Shown one piece after another: positions 24,959 to 34,195 of a stretch of 64,000 bases of DNA; the first letter of the stretch is position 1; each line of letters starts with the position of its first letter. The notes below the pieces were generated by a model. It worked only from the letters and a program-made list of their open reading frames with translations, did no database searches and was not told the DNA's origin. The DNA is taken from NCBI RefSeq assembly GCF_017562075.2, contig NC_054085.1, positions 38,032,539-38,096,538 on the forward strand. The letters run 5' to 3'. The position numbers were made by a program, and so were the translations under genes. This DNA comes from Anopheles merus (lineage: Eukaryota > Arthropoda > Insecta > Diptera > Culicidae).

Positions 24959-26203
24959 ATGGACACGCGCCAAGACACTCACCTAGCCAAGCTTAACAAT
25001 GTGACAATTCGGCCAGCCTCGGCGGGAACGCTTGAGGAGGAAATTAGTCGCATAATCGAAGATGAGCCCCGGGAACATCCGCTCCATCTGCTCGATCTCG
25101 ACGATCTGGTAAGCAAACATCTCGTCTGGCTACGATCGATGCCACGCGTCACTCCTTTCTACGCCGTCAAGTGCAACGATGATCCGGCAATACTGGCCAC
25201 GCTGGCCGCCCTCGGTACCGGGTTCGACTGTGCATCGGAGGCCGAAATGCGCACCATCCTAGCGCTCGGCGTAACGCCCGACCGTATCATCTTTGCGCAT
25301 CCGATCAAATCCGTCCAAGCGCTTGCGTTTGCCAAAGCGCACGGCATCCGGCGCATGACGTTCGACAACGAATGTGAGCTGGAGAAGGTGGCGCGCGCAT
25401 ACCCGGAGGCCGAGCTTGTGTTGCGCATACGGCACGATTCCGACCGGGTGCTGATTGCGCTGGGCAAGAAGTTTGGCTGCGATGCCCGGGGTGATGGACG
25501 CGTGCTGCTGGCACGCGCCAAGGCACTCGGCGTAGCCGTGATCGGTGTTAGCTTTCACGTGGGCTGTGGCAGCTTGGATGCGAACTGTTTCTACCATGCG
25601 ATAGCATCGGCTCGATCAGTGTTTGATTATGCGAAGGATGAGCTGGGCATGCGACTGTGGCTGCTGGATGTGGGTGGTGGATTCCCGGGAGACAACGACA
25701 AACCGATCGATCAGTACGCGGAAGCGGTATCGCGAGCGTTGCAAGAGTTCTTCCCACCCGAGCAGGACGAAGAGGTGTATGTTTTGGGTGAGCCGGGACG
25801 ATTCTACGTCGGATCGGCCGCCACACTGCTCACGACGGTGCAGGGGAAAAAGATTGTGCGGGATGACGCCGGCCAGATACAGCAGATGATGTACTACATC
25901 AACGACGGCGTGTTTGGCACACTGTTCGATTGGCTGAGTCTGCGCGAGATCAAGGACCTAAAGCGAGCGGTGCCGTTGGTGCGGAGGGAGCGTGAGCACG
26001 AGCCTGCCTTTCCGACAACCATCTGGGGCCCCACCTGCGACTCGACGGACATTGTGTGTGAGGATGTGCCGTATCCGGAGCATCACATCGGTGACTACAT
26101 CGTGTTTGAGAATCTCGGCGCGTACGGCATGACGTTTGCGACCAACTTCAACGGATTCCCCAAGCCGACGGTGCAAGTGTATGTGAAGCAGAACACTTGG
26201 TAA
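24959..26203 (+). CDS. Ornithine-decarboxylase-like PLP enzyme (fold type III), altered substrate pocket
   Basis: A single uninterrupted 414-residue frame with the full eukaryotic ornithine decarboxylase layout: PLP lysine K71 in PFYAVKCN, FDCAS (89-93), SFHVG (198-202), DVGGGFPG (237-244), EPGRFYV (278-284), NDGVFG (315-320), GPTCD with C360 and D361, and ENLGAY (384-389). The family makes putrescine from ornithine in the cytosol as a head-to-tail dimer. The antizyme-binding segment resembles that of the mammalian enzyme (KVARA, 143-147), but the C-terminal PEST degradation tail is absent. Pocket changes against mouse numbering: S200 is Cys (HVGCGS instead of HVGSGC), Y323 is Phe, and Y331-D332 is Ser-Leu. 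D332 normally holds the substrate amino group, so ornithine may not be the substrate; a neutral amino acid or a regulatory role is possible. The ATG follows CACG and no earlier in-frame ATG fits. GC-rich third positions support coding. The family call is firm; the substrate is open. Confidence 0.93.
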   Translation: MDTRQDTHLAKLNNVTIRPASAGTLEEEISRIIEDEPREHPLHLLDLDDLVSKHLVWLRSMPRVTPFYAVKCNDDPAILATLAALGTGFDCASEAEMRTILALGVTPDRIIFAHPIKSVQALAFAKAHGIRRMTFDNECELEKVARAYPEAELVLRIRHDSDRVLIALGKKFGCDARGDGRVLLARAKALGVAVIGVSFHVGCGSLDANCFYHAIASARSVFDYAKDELGMRLWLLDVGGGFPGDNDKPIDQYAEAVSRALQEFFPPEQDEEVYVLGEPGRFYVGSAATLLTTVQGKKIVRDDAGQIQQMMYYINDGVFGTLFDWLSLREIKDLKRAVPLVRREREHEPAFPTTIWGPTCDSTDIVCEDVPYPEHHIGDYIVFENLGAYGMTFATNFNGFPKPTVQVYVKQNTW

Positions 26204-26797
26204 GTGGTTGACACGAGTGGCAGTCCAACTTCATTAGAATAACGAGCTCCAATCGCTTATCAGAGGCCCACCGAAAGAACCGAAAATTAATATTAATCGT
26301 GAGGTCATTGCTTGTTCGGAAGAAGTCGTAATTCGTTAGTTACATCGTTTTGTTGACAAGAGGCATGACCTTTTTGTTTGCTTGTTAACAAGATTAACAA
26401 TTTTACTGCCAAACCCTTGCCGGTTGTTATTCGAAGGCATGCACTTGTTTATACACAATCACAAGTATGATTATCAATGTAAGGCTCTATTATTCATCTC
26501 CATGTTTTTTGCCGCTCCTTCTCTACGAGAGCGGCCTCTTCCCGTAGCTTTTGACCACAACGCCATTACATTTCCAGTTCGTTTTGAGTGGCAAAAAAGC
26601 ATTGCATTACCTACAACATCCCTCGCTTTACCCTTCTTTACAGGAACATGCTGCACTCGATCGCCGGTACCGACTGGAGGCAGAAAACACTCACCTTTTT
26701 CGAGAGAGAGTGCCCTAGAAAGGGGCCGGAACAATCCAGCGACCAGCTTTAAATTGTATTGCATTGTGTGTTTGTGTTCTTTGAGCATGGGGTTTTA

Positions 26798-26803
26798 AAT
26801 AAA
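26798..26803 (+). promoter_or_regulatory. Candidate polyadenylation signal of the decarboxylase gene
   Basis: The first clear AATAAA found downstream of the stop codon, giving a 3' UTR of about 600 bases. Assigned by position only. Confidence 0.35.
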
Positions 26804-29800
26804 ACAACCTCCTAAGTATACCAGTGCCAGCATACGCTCCAAAATGGGGATTGCAAAACTAACTAACCTCGGATATTTTGCCATTACCTCGGCTGAGAAA
26901 TTCCCCGCTGTCCGTACGAAATCGTCGGTTCGCTGGCGGAGTAGATAAATTTCAAGTGGCACTGTGGTGGTACCTTGGCCTCGGAGAGTGCTTCACAGAG
27001 AGAGGGAGAGAGGGCTTTTGAAAGTATGGAATGGAATGGTTTCATTTTTATGTTTACACCACAGCAGACCCTCTTGGTGAATCCTTTTTCCTGTCCAATT
27101 TTCTATTTCGACTAGCATCAAGTGTTTCGACCCACTACGAGACTCAAAAGACTAGCTCCGGAATGTACTCTTCAAGCGCACTTCTTCCTTTTTTATCATT
27201 TTACTTTCGCGCGCGCACCAACACAGCAAAAGGCATCATTTCTTCACTTTCTTTCAGTAACATAAAACCGAAACCTTCCGCTTCCAGCATGTTCCGGCAG
27301 AAAGGGGAACCGGTACCGGTACAGGCGATGGAAAAGATGATCCCACTTTTATTACCCTGTGGGTGCAATAATACAAAAAAGCTGTTGACGGTAAAATAAA
27401 TTAGATTTGATGGAAATTTTCCGATCTCCTCGTCGGTGTGGATGGGTTGCGGTCTATATAGTATCCTTCCTTTCCGGGCGTTGGGGGTCCATGAGCAACG
27501 TGCAAACAGACGGTGTGTGCCCCGAACGGGAAGGTAATGCTTTAACCTGGCAAATCCAGAAGATGCTACACACGACGTACCCCCATCGTGCCGGAAGGTA
27601 AATCCTTCCCTGTTCTGCAAGCGGGGCATGTATTTTGCTCACGTCATACCCACCCGCCAAGCCGGTGAAACTTCCGGCAGGATCATCACTGCCGCTCCAG
27701 ACGGCATGGAAGGTGTTTACGCGAATGCTTGCCAGTAAATCAGAGCCACAAATATAAGTGCTCCGAGGAGTGTGGTCGTAAAATATTGCAACCCACTGCC
27801 CCTTACACCGATAGCGTGTGAAATTTTCGTCGCCCAAGGATACAGGACAGGCACCATCACCACCACCACCAGAAGCGAGCGGACGAAGATGAACCGAACA
27901 ACCTCAGATGTGCTAAATGAATGTGCTTTGGAGAATGCGAAGGAAGGCAGAAGCAGAGCAGCGGGTGGCGTTTTTCCTCAACATCCTAATTAGATCCAAC
28001 GGTACGGAAACTTTACCACCAGCAGTGCGTTTAAACAAGATCATCCCAAGCGGTAGGGAACCGCATAAAACGATAAAAAAATATCTCGCACTTAGGAACA
28101 ACTTTTCCGTCGTAAATTAAAAGTCCTCTCGGGCCGGATTCCCTTCCCCTTCGCTTCCGAAAATACCTATTTTAACGCAATTTAAACCTATACACACACA
28201 CACCTTGTGTGCGCACATTACGCACATCAACCTTCCATCACCAGGGGCAACGCGGCGCGAAACGGAAGAAAGCAAACAAAGGAACGTTTTTAAGCACCAT
28301 GAAGGCTACATTTAGGCGCATCACCAGATACGGTGCAGCGTCTCGTGCGCCGGATTTGGGCTACGAGCAGGTAGGCAGGTGCAGATCGTAGCCATTATTT
28401 ACGGCACAACTTGAGTGAAATTATGTGCTAATTAAACGTGATTCATTCCCGGTAGTAACGCGGACGACGATGGAGTAGCGTACTGTGCGCCTTCGTACTG
28501 TGCGGTGAAAGTAACAACAATAGGCAGCGTTTTCTGCTGTGTCTCTATTTCTACTGCTGCTGGCTACAGATTCTGTGGCATTGTTGCCACATTGGATGGG
28601 TTTGTTTTGTTATTTGAAAATGCTCTCGGATGGCGATTCTGGATAAGGCGTACCTTGTGGGGTCTAGCCTATGGCCATTTCAGCAACACACAAAGACGAG
28701 CTTTGTCTATTTGTTACCGAAGAGAATGGGCTTTTGTTGCAAATTCTTTGATGACTCAAACAACCCTCCAGGGAGTTCTAGTATCCGCAACTGTACTTTC
28801 AAGATTACATGAGTTAATTCCCTGCTCAACCCCGGCTAATGGTGACGACCTCAACCCAAGTCATTCGATATTTCAACGACATCATCATTCAAACTAAAGT
28901 GTGAAATGTCAGTACATAAAACGGAACACAGCGCGCCCTTAATGTCCTTGTCACCAGACGCACCAGATGGCCATTCCACGATGGCTGTACGACCCATAAA
29001 CAATCAATACACCCTCTGTCTCTCCCACCTTCTGCAGAGAACCGGTAAACGAAAAGAGCGATAAAAAAGTTCAAACAAACTGCCCAAAAATGTTGGGCCA
29101 CCCATCCATGTTTAGGCAGCGAGGATGTCCGCGGAGACACACCCCATGACACACTTCATTTACGATTCCGTGTGCGTACCGTTAACGACAGGACGATATA
29201 CGCACTTGTTCTTCTGGTCTGGTATTGACACTGTCAGAATGTTATCATTTAATTTTCATCGCATCCTGCCGCCGCCGCCTTGTTGTACGTAAGTAGGGCG
29301 AGAGCTGCCGGGGACGGCAACAAGCCGGCAACAAACTGCTCGACTCGAGACGTGTGTTTATTTTGTGTCCCACTAGAAGAACCGAAGCATCTTCAGTTAC
29401 GACGCATGCCGGAAGTATCGCTTGCCAAATAAATACCCAAGCCCCAATGCATGCCAATGCCGAAGAATAACTCAATAAAAGTGAATGTTTCCTCGTTGTC
29501 TAATGGCCGGAGTAAACGAAGGCTGTTCCCCTTTCTCCCGTGCGCATAAAGTTTGATTTGTTTGACGAGAAGCTATTCCATTTCCAATCTCCACTCTGCC
29601 ACCCGTTGCCATACGAGAACATCATTTCCTGGAGTCTTAAAGTGTGAAATGATGCATAAAACAACGCAATGTGCTTGACGAACGAAAACGAAAAGTGACG
29701 CTACTAAACGGTCCTGAAGGTCTTGGAGATGAGTCGTTTGACCGTTCAGAAGTGTTCCATCGTTAAAAGATGCCTCGTTCCGTAATAGGTGTAGGTCCGA

Positions 29801-32599
29801 ATAATAAACCCCCCAAAAAAAGCTTTCCCTCTCCCAAAGCGTACAATAAATCCGACTAGACTGCCAACTGATCTGCCGCTCATAATTAATGTTAACCATC
29901 ACCATCGAGGCAAAAGCAGAAACAGAAAGAAAGACAGCGGTAATGAAAAACCCACTCCCTGCATGGCGCATGACGTTGGAAATGGAAAAAGTTTATAAGG
30001 CGTAAAAGCAACAAATGGATTCTTTCCATTTCTCGGGCGTATTGCCAGCAGGAATCAGAGCGAAGAATCAGAGCGGAACACACACGCACACAGTGGCGCA
30101 TTTTTTGGTATGGAAAGTGGGTAAGCAACAAGAACAGAGCGCGTCCTTAGCATTCAGCAACTTTTGCTACACGAAAATACTAAGAACGTCATCATTTTCT
30201 GCGCCCCCGTACCAGGAGCGGTGTTCTTCATCGGAACATCAACCATCTGTCGTCGCTGGCTGGTGGCTGGGGGAGGGGATAAACGTTTCGTATAATACTG
30301 CGTTTAGGTTTTAGATTTCTAAGACAAAGTCCTGCCAAGGTTGGTGGTTTTGCAATTGAATATTTTAACTGTTGCCAGCCGTTGCTGGTGAAATTTGGCG
30401 CCCAAGGAGTCCCAAGACTCCACCATGCGGCAGAGAGCTAGACCCGCTAGCGCTTAAATAAAAGCCGACCACATAAATGATAGCATTTTTTGTTGCAAAA
30501 CGAGCTCTCTCTGCTTTCAAGTGGAAGTATTTTAATCAAATATGCAGACAGAACTGGGGAAGTGTATTATGCGTGGATTCGTTTCCTTCGCCCTCGCCAC
30601 ACTCCTCAGCGCTTGACTCGAAAAGGATGAACCGAGGGAGCAGGAATTAAATTAATTTCCAAGTACTTCCCCCGACTGATCGATTTACGGCTTTGGGAAA
30701 GGAATCGTTTAGTCGTTTGCATTATACGGCAAAGCCGACTAAGTCAATCAGCCGACCGTTTGGAGAAACGGATCGGCCTTTCGTATCGAATTAGAGTTCC
30801 GCACAAAAGGGGAGTGGAAAACAAAACACAAAAAAAAGCCGCATTAATCATTCCATTGACGAACGTGTGCTTTCACTGATTGTACACTACCAGCGAGAGA
30901 GGCTGCCGCGCTTAATCACCACATCCGGCCGTACGGGGCGGTGTTGGTGGAAAAACGTGACAAGCATCTTCAAACTGTTTCCGATAACACTTCACTTCGA
31001 AGCAGAACAATTTTAATGTACGCTGTCGTTCGACGCAAAAGGAACCAGGTCCTCCAACCCACCACAGGAACAAGATGAATGACTCCGGCCGGACAACGAA
31101 AAGTTGCTGAAATGCTGACTGGAGCCCGTTTGGGGGTAATTTAATTTGAGTGTACCGGAGCAGAGAGTCAACCGGAAAGTCAGCATAAAATGTTTGTATT
31201 ATTGCACAAACACAAACAACCACCACACTGAAAATGTCCTTTCGTTTGAGGGGGAGTCGAAACCCGAAGATTTCCCAGTCCAACACCGGTCAATAGAAGA
31301 ATGGCCGCCAGCGCCACAATGCACATCCTAGGGCCGGTGCTTTTCGGACTGTTTAATTGACCCATAAAACATAGATTTTCTAATGCATAGAGAATGAACG
31401 TGCAGGCTTGCCCCGAACGGCTGTTGGCGTGCACTTCCCGGTACGACACACTCTGTTGCATCACAGGAAAAGGCACCCCGGAAATCCGGTTTTGCATTTT
31501 TTATGCTCACCATACCGGGAGTGGCTTAACCACCATCAAAGTGAGCCGAGTGTGAGTGCACTTGCCGCATACAACTGCCAGGGCAGGCAGTAAAATTGCA
31601 TCGAACAGCATTCGTGCAAATTCAGGGGTTAAAAAAAAGGCCACCACCACCTTCAACCGAATGCATTAGAGTGACTCTAGCCATTGTACGAATTGTATTG
31701 TCCCGTTTGCCGGTGGTCCCGGTGGACCTTTTGAACCGTTATTGTGTTTGCAACCGGTTGTTCGTGATTATCCTGACACTCTCCTGCCTTTAGTGGCTTA
31801 TTTTTGAAACACACACACACACACTTTAACCGGGCCCCAGGTAATGTTTGAAACTGCGTCAGCTAACCGTAGTGGAATGCAGTTGATGGGAAAGGGATTA
31901 AAACAATCGCCAACATGACTGCATTTGCAACCGCATCAACCGTCATTAGTCGACCGATAGCCAGTGGGGGGGTGGAGTATGTGGTGATAAATAATACCAT
32001 TTGCAAAAATCTCATCCATTCGGTGATAACTGCCTGAGCTGCGGGTGAATGTGTTGCAGTGGTCAATGCGATTTATAGCCAATCCGATCCCCCATTCCCA
32101 TTCCCCCATTGCATTACGATTGAAGTGCTATTGAATAATTTAATTGCGATGATGCACTCTTCCTGGTAACGCGGGGAGCTTCTGTTTCTGATAGTGCGCG
32201 GTTTGAGGGCGCCCGTAAGCCAGTTTGATCCTAATTTTATCTCAAACTAATTGACTTTTTGCCGTATGCGATTGTGTGTTTTTGGGGCAATTCACGAGCT
32301 TATCGGTAACGACAGTAGGTAATCCCTTATTCCATTCCCTTTTCACCCATCGGATTATTATTCAGCATGCGACGACACCAGTACCACTAGTTCACCTTGG
32401 ATTTAGTCTATATTTGAGCTAGCTTTATGTCTTACCTTACTTTAAAAACCGTACGACCCGCTTGCCGGCCGGGTCATCGGTCACCCCTGAGTAAATAGGC
32501 CCAGAAAGCGTACTTCGCGAACAGTACCACTGCAACGCATCCCGTCACCGTGTACCGTTTCGTGACGGTTTGCGCTTCCCGATCCCTTCGCTGTGATTG
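26804..32599. other. Intergenic stretch between the decarboxylase gene and mIF3
   Basis: No supportable gene in 5.8 kb. Open frames on both strands overlap and carry no domain. It holds a small GA-rich patch near 26996-27014, the self-complementary ACCGGTACCGGT near 27309-27320, and a short CA run near 31810-31824. Confidence 0.45.
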
Positions 32600-33459
32600 T
32601 CACGCCGCCGAGCGGGCCTGAGTGTGCAGGCCACGAGCAGCTTGCGGTTCATTCAACCCGTTCGTAGTCTCCTTCACATCCAGCAGGCCTTTTTTACCGC
32701 CCACGGCACTACCGCCGGCAGTTGGCAGGATGTTAAACCGTAAGTCGTTGTCCCGCAGCCGTTTCTGCACAATCTTGCCCGTGTCCTTTATGCTCGCCTC
32801 GAAGCGCTGCGCAATGTCCTCCTGCTTGGCCTTGTTGCCTGCCCCGTCGCCCGTTACCACGATACGCACCTCGTACGATTTGCTGAGCCATTTCAGCACG
32901 TTCTGGATCTTTGAGGCGAGATCGTGCTCGGCGATGCGGGCACTGATCGTCAGCAGCTTGTCGCCTTTAACCGAGGCGTCCTGTTTGGATTTCTTCTTTT
33001 CCTCGCGGCGCTTTAGGTCTTCGTTTAGGTATTCCGAACCGGTCATCAGTCTGGGGAATCAGAAAGGGAACATTATTTCGCTGTAGACAACAATCACACG
33101 GGCGTATGGCTTTTGCGCATTTGCCTGTACCTGTACACCGGACGTTGGGTTTTCGTGTCAAGGTCAGTTATCTTTACCAGCTTCAAATTGCGTCGGTTTG
33201 CTATCTTCCCGGCTTCATCTAAATTCACGATCGAGATGGATTCGTCCGCAGCGATGAGCGTTACTTTTGGTGATGTTTTTGCCTTTTTGTTGTGGTTCGC
33301 AGCACCGGCAACTGCTGGTTCCTGGGGTTTCGATGTTTTCGTAGAATAAAATAGCACATTCCCTAGGGAAACCAACGCAGCACGGTTCCAGCTAGCAGGT
33401 GGATGGGCCAAGGGTAGCCGCCGTAGCTGTGGAACCACTAATCGGGTGATGAAATTCAT
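32600..33459 (-). CDS. mIF3: Mitochondrial translation initiation factor IF-3
   Basis: Two exons joined by an 80-base intron (33051-33130). Exon 1 is 33459-33131 and ends TACAG before GTACAG; exon 2 is 33050-32600 and follows TTCCCCAG. The join completes an Arg codon and gives RPVYRLMTG, the counterpart of the PPVCRIMDYG segment at the end of the N-terminal domain of bacterial IF-3. The product is 259 residues. Residues 1 to about 40 are basic and free of acidic residues, as in a matrix-targeting presequence. The IF-3 N domain follows (about 65-115), then a lysine-rich linker helix (EEKKKSK) and the C domain, with the IF-3-like pattern EHDLASKIQNVLKWL. The factor keeps mitoribosome subunits apart and helps select the initiator tRNA on mitochondrial mRNAs. 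It is divergent from the gene starting at 34196. Confidence 0.9.
33051..33130 (-). other. Intron of mIF3 (80 bp)
   Basis: The donor is GTACAG and the acceptor TTCCCCAG on the minus strand, phase 2. Reading through it instead gives a stop 11 codons after the donor, and splicing restores the conserved LMTG motif. Confidence 0.85.
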
Positions 33460-34195
33460 TTTTTACCCGTTTTTTCGTCGTACAGAAAGAGAAGCGATGG
33501 AGATTTTTCGAAAGTGTCACAAAAACAGCTGATTTTGTTGTGATTTTGTATTGCACTTGATGAAGAAAATTACTACGTGCGTAGTTTTATCAAGCAAGCA
33601 GATTTGATGGCGTCGCTTGATTTGATGGTGAACATTTTGAATTTGCAATGGATTTTGCAAAAGATCATTGAGTGTTGATAAAATATGTTTCATTTTAGCA
33701 ATATTTACGATTGTCGGTGTGTAAAATTAATGCAATATCATAAAATCATCCCCATTCAGAGGTAAGCAGCTGTCAAACGTTTGATTGCCATTTGACAGCT
33801 AACGTCATGTACGAGCCTGGCGTACGCGTACTGCTGGGTGCATTCTCGTTATTTCTCGTGAAGGTGCTAAAAGCATTTCCCGTGTTCGTTCCGCTAATTG
33901 TGATCGAAAAGTGAATCAACAGTTCCGAAACCGAGCGATAAGCAGCGGTTTCCGCGAAACGTGCCGTTTGTACGCGCCCGTACACGTACTGCACCTCCGC
34001 GAGTGCACGCAATCGATCGCGAGTTCAACGAACGCGAAAACATTCAATCGCCCGCCCTCCCCCACTGCACACACGCACACAGCCACACACGCATCTAACT
34101 TGCGTGCACGGTGTCGGTGAGGTGAGGTGGGTCTTGCTCGGCTCCGTAAAACCGAGAGAAGGCAACAAAAAGCAAAAGTTTCATACGTAACCAAA
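33460..34195. promoter_or_regulatory. Shared divergent promoter region
   Basis: This 736-base interval separates the mIF3 start codon (minus) from the ATG at 34196 (plus), so it must hold both promoters and both 5' leaders. It contains a perfect 10-base inverted repeat, AGCTGTCAAA (33768-33777) and TTTGACAGCT (33791-33800), 13 bases apart, plus another CAGCTG at about 33526. The plus-strand leader is probably GC- and CA-rich 33.9-34.19 kb. Confidence 0.6.
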
